Below, one piece after another: positions 22,207-32,830 of a DNA stretch of 64,000 nt (positions are counted from its first letter, which is position 1; every line of letters starts with the position of its first letter). Made by a program: the position numbers and the translations under genes. The stretch is from Harmothoe impar. Its lineage: Eukaryota > Annelida > Polychaeta > Phyllodocida > Polynoidae. The notes beneath the pieces were generated by a model, which was given only the letters and a program-made list of their open reading frames with translations, did not search any database and was not told the origin of the DNA. The stretch spans positions 1,612,001 through 1,676,000 of the forward strand of contig OX381721.1 of the NCBI GenBank assembly GCA_947462335.1, written 5' to 3'.

Positions 22207-22396
22207 TTTGATGCCGCGGCCCTGGTTTGGTTCCAGACCATGGTGAAGCTGCCAGCAGTAGTAGATGACAGAATACTGCCACTCAGCACACTAGTATAGA
22301 CAGAGACATGGCAACGGTAAAAGTTTACAATATATAAATACATAGAAAAATGCCAACGCCCATTGATACAATTTCTGTTGTATTTCAAGAGTGGGG

Positions 22397-23755
22397 GCTG
22401 GGGCCATATCCCTCGAAGCCGCAGACTGAGTGGGATAATACGGGCCATGGGGTAATAAGGGACACTCTCATTTCAGACTGATATTTCTTACTGAAAGGTA
22501 ACACTAAGAACTCAATTTTGGTTTTATGATAAAAGGTAGGCATCAGATCATATATATTGCAGCATTTATTATGTTGTTGGAGGAATTATTATTTGAATTA
22601 TACAGGGAAAATAAAATTGAATGCCTGCAATATTGAGGGCTGACATCTTGATTAGTAAAGCATAATTAGACACATCATTATTTATGTAAGCCCCTGGTTT
22701 GAGCCAAATGCTAATATTTTTTCTGGTTTCAGGTGCTAAGGATAAAACACTCAATGGATTATAAAATTAAATATGGTTTGGTTATTTTCTGTGAAGTGTC
22801 TAGGAACTGACACCACTATTTGTGTGGTGTCCCGTATTACCCCAACCTCATTTTTCGGTGGGGTAATACGGGTCAGAGGCAATCCCTATGGCAATTTGTA
22901 TATATTTTTTCTACAAAAATGTTAAGCTATTAATCTTATTTAAAACCTCCATATGAAACAGTGCCTATGCAGAAACTACATTTTTTCAAGATATCTAAAT
23001 AAACTTAGTTCTTTGTGAGATTTTTTTTCATGTTTTAAATTTGCATATGGCCATGCTTTGTGTGGCGGCCATTTTCCAAAATGGCGGCATGAAAATACAG
23101 GAAATTTCAGGGTCAATTTAAACATCAAGGACAATTCACAATTTTTGCTGTTTCTAGTGGGCATCTCAACATAAATGGTCACAAAATAGCTTGAATTAAA
23201 GCTATAGAGGAGCCCCATCTAATAGATAGGGTTTTGGGTATATCATGACATCCTGGTTACCATGGAAACAATGTAAACACTCAATTTTTGCCAAATTTTG
23301 CTAATTGTTTAATATTTTGACAAATTCTCTCGACAAGAATAGGCATATAGCACTCATTGAGGTAACAAAGTATCTTTATAATGTTTTGGGACAGTTTTAA
23401 TCATCATATATTTTGTCAAGGTACCTCAAAGGCTTCTCATTCAAAGAATTCCACCCATGCATGAAAGATATTTGGCCATTTTCACTGACGATTCCTATTC
23501 CGTTCCGTATTACCCCACAATGGCGACCCGTATTACCCCACCGTGGGGTAATATGGGTCACAAAATCTTTGAAATTATTAACTACAACCATTGTACCTTA
23601 GGGAGTTTGAGGACATTTTTCTTCAACACAGTTAAATATAAAAGAGGAATGCTTAAAATGTAGGTAAAAGAATATTTTGCTTATGGTCACCAGAAAGGCA
23701 GAAATTGGATGAAAACCCTTAGGTGTCCCGTATTCCCCCATCTTCCCCTACTGTA
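22397..23755. mobile_element. TIR element with GGGGTAATACGGG repeats
   Basis: The left end GGGGTAATAAGGGACAC (about 22450) and the right end GTGTCCCGTATTCCCCC (about 23724) are inverted copies. The same CCCGTATTACCCCA/TGGGGTAATACGGG motif recurs at about 22830-22875 and 23505-23562, often as adjacent inverted pairs. No coding capacity is supported. It is probably a non-autonomous DNA transposon of about 1.3 kb; the exact ends are uncertain. Confidence 0.6.
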
Positions 23756-23945
23756 AATCTATTCTACAGTAAATTCTACTGTAAATACATTCTACAGTAG
23801 ATTCAATTGTCAATCCATTCTACAGTAAATTCTACTGTCGATCCATTCTACAGTAGATTCAATTGTCAATCCATTCGACATCAGATTCTACTGTAAATCC
23901 ATTCTACAGTCGATTCTACAGTCGATTTTACTGTGTACCTACACT
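23748..23945. repeat. Minisatellite with CTACAGTA/TACTGTA palindromes
   Basis: Degenerate repeats of roughly 28 bases with ATTCTACAGTAAATTCTACT and its variants. Units are themselves nearly palindromic, so the tract could fold back. Confidence 0.75.
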
Positions 23946-24780
23946 ATCTATTTACAGTGTATGCAATACGCCAACATAGCTAATAAAGCAGCAACATTGG
24001 GAGGCTCAATCTAAAACCACCATAGATACTATTCATATTTCATGTGTGTCACTAGAACTACTCAGCTGAGTGACAGGTCCTCCATACGGCGACCACCGCT
24101 GTTTGTGTTGATGTAAATCCGCCCTGACTCACACATCTGCAGCTGGGGGCTGTTTCAAAAGAAAATTTACGCTAACAGCGTAATTGCGCTATGCTTAATG
24201 TTCTTTTAATAATTTACGTCAGTTTTTAAAAATTTAAGTTAACACTAGCGAATATTTCAAGTTTACACTGTGGTCTTCAAATTTACACAAATTTAGGCTA
24301 ATTCACCCTATTTTTCAACAACATCTGTGAAAGGAGTGTTGAAAAAATGAGTATGTTAGCGTAAAAAACGTCATTAACGTTACAAAATCTGTAACGTAAA
24401 TTTTGTTTTATAACACTCCTCCTGGAACAACAACGTAAACGAATCCCTTTGCAAAACCCACTTATGTTATGAAAAATGATGGCTACCTTTAGTAACAGAC
24501 CCCTGGAGTAGGCGGTGGGCAGTTCTGCAGAGACCACATCTCAGATCCATGCGGACATCTATTATCATAAATGTCTATAGCGTAAATATGCAGCAACCTT
24601 TGGATACACAATTTTTAAATCCTACTAAAATGTGTTCCAAATGTTAGTACACATCATTTTAGGGCACAATAATATGTTCTCTATGGGTAAAATGAGCCCA
24701 ATTAGAGGGTCACAGTGTATTTTCAATGAGGGAATTATATAGCGTGCACTCCAAAAGTAGTAAAATGAGCCATAATCTTA

Positions 24781-24925
24781 TAATTAGTTTAATTCTAAGC
24801 TGAATTCTAGGGAATGAGATTAAATAAAGTAGCTAGCCCATTAAATTTGGTCCTAGGGAACATTTTGTTTCATTTTTGACAACATTGATTTTCAAGCCCA
24901 AATCATCGGACCATGTCACTTTAAA
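24781..24925. repeat. Dispersed repeat shared with 60318-60445
   Basis: It shares CTAGGGAATGA, TTAAATAAAGTA and AATCATCGGACCATGTCAC, in the same order, with 60318-60445. Confidence 0.65.
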
Positions 24926-25184
24926 CCATAAAAACAAATCTATTCGACATTTGCCAATAGAATTACAGGTCAATGCATTACTGTTGTCTATTACTGGAGG
25001 TATGGTTTGTGTTTATGTAAATCAGCAATGACTCAGACATCTGCTGGTGTTCTCTGGAGGCAGACCGCTGTGATATCTCACATTCAGACAGGCGTCTAGT
25101 CTCATGGGTGTGTGTAGTGGCGGCCGCATAGTGCTTCAACGTGCTATAACGACACAATGCAGAGCACATTGAAGCACTATGACT

Positions 25185-25535
25185 ATGCTAAACCCTCTAA
25201 GGACAGCATGTCGCTAAAAGATGACTTTTATCGTCATGCTGCAACCCCAGTGAGTAACTCGCCAGTGCTGCATTGGTGCATCATGCTGACCCTTTGGCGG
25301 TGTCTGAACCCATAGGGTTGGCATGATGCACCAATGCAGCCCCAGTGAGTAACCCGCCAGTGCTGCATTGGTGCATCATGCTGACCCTTTGAGAGTGTCT
25401 CAACTAGCTAGTCTTAACCCTGTAGGGTCGGCATGATGCTTGAATGCAGCACTGGCAAGTTACTCGCCAGAGCTGCATTCAGGCATCATGCCTACAAAGG
25501 GCTTTAAGGCTTTTTGCCATCCTTAAAGGGTTAAA
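25185..25535. repeat. R1 palindromic repeat, long copy
   Basis: Ends AACCCTCTAAGGACAGCATG and CCATCCTTAAAGGGTT are inverted. Between them lie three successive units alternating GAGTAACTCGCCAGTGCTGC, CATTGGTGCATCATGC and GGGTTGGCATGATGC, forming nested palindromes. Confidence 0.8.
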
Positions 25536-25876
25536 GAGTTAATAATACAAGGACTATTGTGCTTGTATCCAAGGAAACACATACAAGCACTATGAGCCCT
25601 GTCAGGGGTTAAAACCATATCCAATATTTCTATTTCGTGTTTGTCAAAAGACTATTCTCCTGAAAGACAGGTCTGTGCAGTGCCATTCTCACCAGAATGA
25701 GCGCCACTGTTTGTGTTTATGTAAATCAGCATTGACACAAACATCTGCTCGTCTCTCTAGATCTGGAGGCGGATCGGCGCACAGATGATATCTGAGATCC
25801 ATGCGGCATCCATACTCATGAATGTCGAGTGTGGGACACATTGACGACTAGCGAGCAGAGAACACCATACTCTTGT

Positions 25877-26390
25877 TACCAGATCCTTGAAGGAAGGTTC
25901 TGGTAACAATCACCATGACCTTGAACTTGGAATTTACATGGTTAAGACAATCCCTGCCTGCAGGTTGGAAGCAGTGAACAGGAACCAGCATGTATGGTGG
26001 GAGTTTTTGTCTCCAGAGCAAACAATCGCAAATCCATATGTTTTGCTTCGCGTCACTACTGGGAGTTAGAGTCTGCCCATACTAAGTGAGATAACAGAGC
26101 TTTACCTCTGATATTGTGACCTGACCAATTACAGCGCTAATATGTCCAACCGAGGCCAATGAATGTCAACGTAACAATTATACGCGGCAGACTCCAGCTC
26201 CCAGTAGCATCGCGAAGCAGGGTGGATGGATTTGGTGGTGTTTGCTCTGGAGACTATCGTGGGAGATTTGCCATCATACATTCTGGTTCCTGTCTGCTGG
26301 TTCCAAGCTAACCCCAGTGGTTCCCTAAGGCCAGCAAAAACTCAAGTTCAAGGTCATAGTCATGTTCCCAAGGACAATTCTGAATGGTGC
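25877..26390. mobile_element. Foldback element with about 200-base arms
   Basis: The left arm (25877-26087) and right arm (26187-26390) are inverted copies. Shared blocks include CCTTGAACTTG, CAGGAACCAG, TCTCCAGAGCAAACA and CTGCTTCGCG/GCTTCGCG near the loop. The arms differ at many sites, so the element is old. There is no coding capacity. Confidence 0.75.
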
Positions 26391-26439
26391 ATGGGACATG
26401 TGTAAAAACACTGCAGTTGTTTGATCAGACCTTAACGCC

Positions 26440-26645
26440 TTTAACAGAGACAGCATAGTGTCTTAATGCGCTCATGCCCTCACGATTCATGAATGTAACC
26501 CGCCAGTGCTGCATTCATGCATCACTCCCGAGACATCGGCATGATGCACCAACACAGTGCCAGCGAGTTTCTCACCTAATCGTGTATCATCGAGATAAAA
26601 GTGCATGAAGCTTGACCCATCATGTTGTCCTTAAAAGACTGTGGT
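26440..26645. repeat. R1 palindromic repeat, degraded copy
   Basis: It retains CGCCAGTGCTGCATTCATGC and CGGCATGATGCACCAA in inverted order, with decayed ends. Confidence 0.6.
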
Positions 26646-26841
26646 TTACAGGATGGAATTTGTGTCCCAGGAGATCAGTGATTCTACAGAAACCCTGTGT
26701 ACCCCAACCTGCAATCCAAACAATGTCCTGAATATAAAGGACACCAAGATGGGGTTAACCCTGGAGGGGCAGCATGAGGAGATAATGTACTACCGTAACT
26801 ACCCATTTTAATGCAGGGGTCTCAATTGAGGACATATTCCA

Positions 26842-27040
26842 TTTAACCCTTTCGGGAAGGATGTCGCTAAGATATTCCTGGGGCTTCATGATGCATAACT
26901 GCAGCCCTGGTGAGTCACTCGCTAGTGCTGCATTCAAGCGTCATGCTGACCCTATAGGGTTCAGTTGCAAGGGCTGCATTAATGCATCATGACGACCAAG
27001 GGCATGATGCATTAAGGTATCATGCCGTCCTTAAAGGGTT
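26842..27040. repeat. R1 palindromic repeat
   Basis: Starts AACCCTTTCGGGAAGGATG and ends CATGCCGTCCTTAAAGGGTT, with CTCGCTAGTGCTGCATTCAA inside. Confidence 0.75.
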
Positions 27041-27224
27041 AAGCACAGGTCTAGGACCCCCCTGAAACTGAAAATCTCATTTTAATGGGACTCCTAAATA
27101 ATGGTATCTGTTGAGATAATTAGTGTTGCATTTCTGCCTGAAAATTTACAATTAAAGCACTATGCTTGCCTTAGAGGGTTAATGGGCCCAGCCTAATGCT
27201 AATGCTGTTACCCTCCGGGTTAAC

Positions 27225-27428
27225 CCATAACGGACCATAGCTCATTAATGCATCATGCCCTTGGTCGTCATGATGCAGGAATGCGAGCCCTGGCAAGTAA
27301 CTCGCTAGTACTATATTCAAGTATCATGCCAATCCTATGGATACAGTTGCGACGGGTCAGCATGATGCATCGATGCATCATGAGGTCAAATGTCATATTT
27401 TAGTGACATGCCGTCCTTAGAGGGTTTA
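27225..27428. repeat. R1 palindromic repeat
   Basis: Starts with TAACGGACCATAG and ends ACATGCCGTCCTTAGAGGGT. The inner part contains GTAACTCGCTAGTACT and several CATGATGC palindromes. Confidence 0.7.
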
Positions 27429-27690
27429 TACATACAAGCTGTGGGATCTAAGTGTAGTGATATATATAGTGGGCATGGGAGTGTGTGTGTGAGGAGGGAG
27501 GTGGGGGGGTGCAAGGGAAGATTCAAGGAGGTTATATAGAAATGAGGAGAAACCCAAAATAACCTGTTGTATAGAAACCAGGTCAGGTAGAGGGATGTAC
27601 TACAGGTACCCAGTCAGTGCAGGACTCACCTGAATCACATTGACATTTACAACTCAATCCGCTTCAACTAACCAGCTGGGAAGATCATAT
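27420..27690. repeat. Segmental duplication block A (partner 32635-32830)
   Basis: It shares a G-rich tract, CCCAAAATAAC, GGTCAGGTAGAGGGATGTAC and TTGACATTT in the same order with 32635-32830. It is the first of three collinear blocks. Confidence 0.6.
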
Positions 27691-27772
27691 AAAAAAATTA
27701 AGCTTCTGATATGATCCTTGTCTGCCTGGGCATGTAGAGTATACATGATGAAGACATGGAGGTCGGTGGAAT

Positions 27773-27965
27773 TCACTTTTGTGGATTCAGCCCTTGAGGG
27801 AGTCTAGCCCAGTGGGCACAAAATTCAGCTCAACTTTGAATCAATGTTGAATCAACATCGGATCAACATTGACAACCATTTATCAATGTTGATTCAATGT
27901 TCTGTGCCCACTGGGAGGTGACTCTCTGGCTGACCTAAGGGAGTCACCAATAAATCCACGTCAAA
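27773..27965. mobile_element. R4-like MITE remnant interrupted by R3 MITE (27808-27915)
   Basis: GTGGATTCAGCCCTTGAGGGAGTC on the left and GGTGACTCTCTGGCTGACC on the right belong to the R4-type element. Between them sits a 108-base R3 copy with ends CCCAGTGGGCACA and TGTGCCCACTGGG. The R3 insertion is therefore the younger event. Confidence 0.7.
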
Positions 27966-28344
27966 AGAAATATACCTCTACACCCACAGGCAATGCACCC
28001 AAGTAAGCACCTGTTGGAGAAGGGGTGTGCACATAGGAGACAGGATTTTGGGAGTTGAAAATAGGTAACAATTATTACGAAAACAACCATAGCTAATTCA
28101 TATAAATGTGGCCACCTCTAAATCAGAGTGTCCCACCCTCAAGATACCTAATACTGTGTATCCCATTTAAAACATGTGTCCATAGTGCCCTGCTTCTAGG
28201 TGTCCCATGATTTCACCTTCTATATAAAAGCGACTAGTGTCCTCCCCCTGCGGGAGAGGGTCACTTAAAGAGGCTGACAACTCTACATGGCACCCACACA
28301 CAGAGAGCTACATCGGAAGCTGAAACAAAAGTGGGAAAAGATTT

Positions 28345-28550
28345 GAAAAATAGCCCCACACATATGTGTAGTGATGTGTATGGCCCTCTGCCTCCTTTCT
28401 GCCTTGACATGTCGGCTCTACAGACCTTCCTGTGCCTCCTGTATGATACGGCACATCCCCATCATGCCCTTGGCTGCACTTACTGAAAAGGACACTCTGA
28501 CCTTTAAAGTCATCTCTTTAGCACATTCATACAACCTTACATCCCTTGCA
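28345..28550. repeat. Segmental duplication block B (partner 36330-36528)
   Basis: It shares TGCCTCCTTTCTG, CACATCCCCAT, ATGCCCTTGGCTGCA, TTACTGAAAAGGACAC and CATTCATACAACCTTACA with 36330-36528, in order. The ORFs here look like chance frames. Confidence 0.7.
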
Positions 28551-28555
28551 TGCAA

Positions 28556-28761
28556 AGAGGAGAAGAGGTTTGTTTCAGGTGACCAGACCCTATCTTGCAA
28601 TTCTAGTAATTCTAATGCAATTCATGGAAAAGAAAGATGAGAAATTTTGGTTATTTAGAGTCAATCAAAGTAAGGTTAGGAAAATGAAGTGTTTTTTTTT
28701 GTTGAATAATAATAATTATGTTCAACCATGTAACCTGAAACACATCATTTTCTGCCTAACC
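28556..28761. mobile_element. R2 MITE, short copy
   Basis: Ends GGTTTGTTTCAGGTGACC and CATGTAACCTGAAACACA are inverted. The interior resembles the R2 core with deletions. Confidence 0.7.
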
Positions 28762-28837
28762 AGCTGAAAAGCCCCCCCAGGTAACACCTTCACAGGACCC
28801 TTCACCCCCGCCTTACATGTCACCATAAGGCCCCCAA

Positions 28838-29150
28838 AAGCAAGGTGTGTTTCGGGTTACCCGACCCTAGCTAGCAAAACAGGGCCGATCCTAGAAATTG
28901 TTATCCATTTTTGAAAAAAAAGTATATTTTAAGCAATTTTGGGGTTATTTCATAGTCAATTTTATGGTCCACGAGTCAACCCCAGTGTTGGCGAGTCAGC
29001 ACTGAAGTCTGCAAGTCAATTTTTAGGTACTTTACATGCCAAAGTTTAAAAAAGAAAATTAAAATAATTAAAAAAAGGAATCGACCTTCCCTTCCTTCTA
29101 TTTTCAGACCATGTAACCTGAAACTCACCTTTTTTTTTGGCCTAAGCCCC
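28838..29150. mobile_element. R2 MITE, full-length copy
   Basis: GGTGTGTTTCGGGTTACCCG at the left and CATGTAACCTGAAACTCACC at the right, flanked by AAGGCC...GGCCTAAG. The interior has CAAAACAGGGCC, GTCCACGAGTCAACCC and GGCGAGTCAGCACTG. Confidence 0.8.
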
Positions 29151-29337
29151 AGTGGTCCCTTCAGCCACACCCGGGGGGGGGGGAGTGCTTTATAAGGGTG
29201 AGACGTGCTGTGAAAGGCAGAGCTACCCATTACATCATGTTCCCCAAAGGACACCATAAGACTGGGGCAGCTGAGGGTCAGAATGGTCCAGTCTCAAAGA
29301 ACTGAGCGTCCAAGTGGTGTGGGTATAGGGTGCTATT

Positions 29338-29525
29338 TATACCTTTAAGGGCAGCATAGTGCTTTAATGCATCATTCTCCTTATAGACATGATGTATGAA
29401 TGCATCATGTCAAACCTGGGGTTGATACACTCCCAAAGGGTCAGCTTGATGCATGAATGCACCCCTGGTGAGTTACTCACTAGGGGTGGATTGATACATA
29501 ATGATGACAAAGAGCATAGCACGTT
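29338..29525. repeat. R1 palindromic repeat
   Basis: Starts CCTTTAAGGGCAGCATAGTG; the core has GGTTGATACACTCCCAAAGG. The right part abuts the R6 MITE. Confidence 0.65.
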
Positions 29526-29812
29526 AGGGAGTGGTCATTTTTTTAACAACAGGGGGGGTTGGTGGATTGGGGGGGGGGGGGGTGATTTTGACCCCTTGAA
29601 GGGGGAGGACCAAAACAATTGCACCCCTCTTTTGAGTCAAAAAGCCTGCGCGTTACTATAGCTCAAAGAGGTGGGCCGTGCTCAATTTCAACTTGTCTGA
29701 GGGGCGACCAAAAAAAAATCGACCCCTCCCCAAAATAATTTTGACCTCTCGCATAGAAATCCACTACCCCCCCCCCTCTGCTGTTTACAAATGGCCACTC
29801 CCTTAAAGCACC
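29525..29812. mobile_element. MITE with GGGAGTGGTCATT ends (R6), copy 1
   Basis: Left GGGAGTGGTCATTTTTTTAA and right AAATGGCCACTCCC are inverted; each is followed inwards by a G- or C-run and TGGATT/AATCCA. The inner block includes TACTATAGCTCAAAG and GCTCAATTTCAACTTG. Copy 2 is at 43600-43898. Confidence 0.75.
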
Positions 29813-29939
29813 ATGTGCCCCTTACAGTGTCCTACCCCAGCACCATCTGGTGGGGGCGGCTGCTACTAGAACTCACACAAAGCTTTCAGTCTGGGGTGGA
29901 CATGGCCGCACCTCTGACCTTAATTCACACTGAGCTCTT

Positions 29940-30145
29940 TTAAGTTAGAAGATGGCGTCTTATATAAGGGAAAACCTCCTTGTAAACCAATTAAATATCC
30001 CTCTTTTAAGTTAGAAAATGGTGTCTTGTAAAGGGGAAAGTCTCCTTGTATATCTAGAATCCAATTATTTATCCCTTCTTAGAAAGGTGAGGCCACATGG
30101 CTTCACACGTATGTAAGACCCAATTTTCCCACACTAAACCAATAA
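29940..30145. repeat. Segmental duplication block C (partner 42770-42875)
   Basis: It shares AAAGGGGAAAG/CTCCTTGTAT, TTATTTATCC, CTTAGAAAGGTGAGGC and CCAATTTTCCCACACTAAAC with 42770-42875. Confidence 0.65.
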
Positions 30146-30179
30146 GGGTATGGTACCTATGTCATTAAGAAATCGGGAT

Positions 30180-30420
30180 GTACTTCACTAAACATTGACC
30201 ACCACCATTCATGTACAGTCTTTGCAAAAACTTTTTCATCCCACAAGACAACAATGTTGAAGGACCGGCTACATTTTTGAAGGACCGGATGGCCACATAT
30301 CTCATGATTTATGCATTTTAAGTATAAAATAGTTTTGTCCATTGAAAACACATTTTATTTGTAATCATTTATGGCCACATGAGAATAGATGTATAGTTTT
30401 ACACAGTATATTGACAAACA
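30180..30420. repeat. Repeat with GACCGGCTACATTT, inverted relative to 44540-44790
   Basis: It shares CAGTCTTTGCAAAAAC, ATCCCACAAGAC, GGACCGGCTACATTT, GGCCACATATCT and TATTGACAAACAT with the reverse complement of the 44.4-44.8 kb region. Confidence 0.6.
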
Positions 30421-30516
30421 TATTACAGCTTTAGTTAGAAAAAAACAAAAAACCTTCTGACAGGACATTCTGTCCTGCCACACCAGTTAATTTGGTGGAC
30501 GGTAGCATTTTAGGTG

Positions 30517-30754
30517 CACAGAGAAAAAAAGTAGAATCACTGTGACTCACGACTTGATCACTGAGGTAACTCTCCCCAGGATTCTAAAGTGACCCCCTAA
30601 CATTAGCAGGACTCAATAATAACTCTATAATGACCCCTATTCTAAGATTCCCTAACAAATGGGAATCACTTTAGATTCGTGAGGAGAGTTACCTCAGTGA
30701 TTGAGTCCAGATTCTCATTAGGGAGCCACCGGGATTCTACTTCTGTTCTCTGTG
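30517..30754. mobile_element. MITE with CACAGAGAA ends (R7)
   Basis: CACAGAGAAAAAAAGTAGAATC at the left is inverted against GATTCTACTTCTGTTCTCTGTG at the right. The interior repeats GAGAGTTACCTCAGTGAT in inverted form. It shares only the CACAGAGAA tip with R4. Confidence 0.8.
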
Positions 30755-30959
30755 TAGATATCACCACTGTGCTGCATGTGTTTGTATAGACTGTATGAAC
30801 ATCCAGCACACACTAGGGATGCCACCTAAGGGGGACAGCAGGGGACATACAGCCGCTATTTATGGATGACACTCAAACATACCCAGTACTCCACCTTAAA
30901 GTGTTATAAATAGGGTACAGGGTATGTGTGGGTCAGTTATAACACTTTAAGGTGGGGGG

Positions 30960-31352
30960 GGGGACACTGCTTTGTCGGGATGATCCATGCCAGGGCTGCA
31001 TTCATGCATCATGTTGGATGCAGCCCTGGCAGATTATTCACCAGCCCGTCATTCATGCATCAGGACGACAGATGGGAAAGTTGATTAAAGCAATATGCTG
31101 GCCTTAAATGGTTAACATAATCAGCTTAACCCTTTAAGGCCGGCATGCAGTTAAAATATGAGATTTGTCATCATGATATCGATGCACCAATGCAGGCTTG
31201 GTGAATGACTTGCCGGTGCTGCATTGGTGCGTCATGCCGACCCTTCATAGCCCTAGGGTCGGCATGATGCACCAATGCAGCACTGAGGAGTTACTCACCA
31301 GATCTTCAGGGGAAAGTTAATTGAAGCACTATGCTGGCCTTAAATGGTTAAC
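30960..31352. repeat. Two R1 palindromic repeats in tandem
   Basis: The first (to about 31112) is partial. The second (31129-31352) runs from TTAACCCTTTAAGGCCGGC to GGCCTTAAATGGTTAAC with a CATCATGC palindrome pair around CCCTTCATAGCCCTAGGG. Confidence 0.7.
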
Positions 31353-31761
31353 ATGGTCATCTTAACCCTTTAAGGATGACATTGAAAGATAATATTTGTG
31401 CGCTGCCAGTCCTGCATTGGTGCCGAACCTTCAATAATGTCTCAACCCCATAGGGTCAGCATGATGCTTGAATGCACACTGTCCAAAGTTAGTGTAGCTG
31501 CACAGCTAAATCCACCGTAGATCTACAGTATAAAAGGAGGTATTTTTGGTTTCCAGTATCACAGACTGTTCCTGAACAGACTCACCTACTGTAAACACAC
31601 ATCGGCTTACTACAGTAGTCAGTACTGTTGCAGTCCACAATATGATCTACTGTTACCCAATCGCTGTAGTATAACAGGAGATTGATATGTGTGAACCAGG
31701 TATAAAACACCCCTGAATATGTTTCAACACCCTTTGACATAATGCATTACATTTGAAAAAC

Positions 31762-31831
31762 TTCACTGGGATTAGAACCATCAACCTTCAGACCCACAGT
31801 CCAACACTCTGCTATCTGAGCTAGCTGGACA
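31762..31831 (-). other. tRNA-like sequence (His-like anticodon), probably a pseudogene or SINE head
   Basis: Read on the minus strand it has an A-box-like CTAGCTCAGATAGCAGAG, a 5-bp anticodon stem with loop CTGTGGG (GTG anticodon) and a B-box-like GGTTCTAATCCC. The acceptor stem does not pair, so a working tRNA is unlikely. Confidence 0.5.
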
Positions 31832-32260
31832 GTTGTATGGTCCTATGATGAAAGGCCTGCTGATTCCTATGAATGAGGGAGCAGGTAAGAAAGAGATGCT
31901 AGGGACCTTTAGCAAACCTGACTTAGCTCATTAAACGTAGAAGCATAGACTACATCTGTGTATAATGAACTATGTCATCGTTTCTAAAGCTAAGTTAAAC
32001 CTAGTTTTGAGATTGTTTGAGATAGATCTATGGTCTAACTTTATGATTATCAAAATCCATGTGGCTCTAATAAAGTAATTATGTTCATGCTACTGGGTTC
32101 CCCCTTCTCTGTCTCTATCTATCTATTTATATAGCTTATACACATACAAGCTCTCTCTCCCCTTCTCCTCATGCCTCTCCCTAGCTCTCTTTCCCATGCT
32201 CCAACTCTCTAGTGTCATGTGAATCGAAAAGCTTATTCTGACCATGAGAATATAAAGCCA

Positions 32261-32334
32261 GCCCCGCTAGCTCAGTTAGTAGAGCAATGGACCTTGGATC
32301 GGAAGGTAGGTAGTTCGATTCCCGTAGGTGCTAA
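32261..32334 (+). other. tRNA-like sequence, inverted partner of the one at 31.8 kb
   Basis: GCTAGCTCAGTTAGTAGAGC resembles an A box and GTAGTTCGATTCCC a B box. It aligns over most of its length with the minus-strand copy at 31762-31831. The anticodon and acceptor stems pair poorly, so it is not called as a tRNA gene. Confidence 0.45.
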
Positions 32335-32634
32335 CTTCTTTTGTCTGATAGCTAGTCTAAAATAATGGCATAAACTACTGTAGACACCTACAGTATATAA
32401 TACCTTAAACAGGAACAGTATGGGTTCTGTTGGGGATACAGTCCCTACTGTAGTGTAGCTGTACAGTATAAACTACTGGAAACCAAAAGTACCTCCTTTT
32501 ATACTGTGCAGCTACAGCACTTACTCCTAACAGTGCAGCCCTGGCGAGATACTCACCTGGGCTGCATTCAAGCATCATGACGACCAAGGGCATCATCGAT
32601 TAAGGTATCATGTCATCCCTAATGGGTTAACTAC

Positions 32635-32830
32635 GGGATCAAAGTGTGGGTGTGTGGTGGTGGGGGGGGAGGGGGGCTTCAAGGGGTCTATATTGAAAAG
32701 GGAGTTGCCCAAAATAACTTGTATACAACTCTAGTCAGGTAGAGAGATGTACTACAAGTGTCAGTCACTCAGCATGGTGGGCACTAAGATGAACCAAGTT
32801 GACATTTTAAGTGGAATGAGTAACCAGGGG
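32635..32830. repeat. Segmental duplication block A'
   Basis: Partner of 27420-27690; see that entry for shared blocks. Confidence 0.6.

Larger units (their letters stand above)
24085..25850. repeat. Three copies of a GTTTGTGTTTATGTAAATC repeat
   Basis: Blocks at about 24100-24150, 25008-25100 and 25708-25815 share GTTTGTGTTTATGTAAATC, ACTCAGACATCTGCTG and GATATCTCAGATCCATGCGG. In the first copy the block is split by DNA (about 24150-24530) rich in AAATTTACGCTAAC-like inverted motifs, suggesting a nested insertion. Confidence 0.6.
31477..32535. mobile_element. 1.06-kb inverted-repeat element carrying two tRNA-like sequences
   Basis: Ends CACTGTCC and AACAGTG are inverted, and CA is present on both sides (possible 2-base target duplication). 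Further in, the left GTAGCTGCACAG/ACAGTATAAAAGGAGGTA/TTTTTGGTTTCCAGTA is matched in inverted form at 32450-32520. Each half also has a tRNA-like block in opposite orientation (31762-31831 minus; 32261-32334 plus). No transposase is present. Confidence 0.75.
31362..32634. repeat. R1 repeat interrupted by a 1.06-kb insertion
   Basis: The left half (31362-31476) ends ...CATGATGCTTGAATGCA. The right half (32536-32634) resumes CAGCCCTGGCGAG and ends CATCCCTAATGGGTTAAC. Other R1 copies read continuously across this junction, so the empty site is known. Confidence 0.8.

Noticed and set aside
28371..28767. ORFs of 89 and 73 codons near 28.4-28.8 kb
   Set aside because: They overlap a duplicated repeat block and an R2 MITE, and no domain or splice context supports them.
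32261..32334. Functional tRNA gene
   Set aside because: A- and B-box-like motifs are present, but the acceptor and anticodon stems do not pair and the sequence is one half of an inverted-repeat element.
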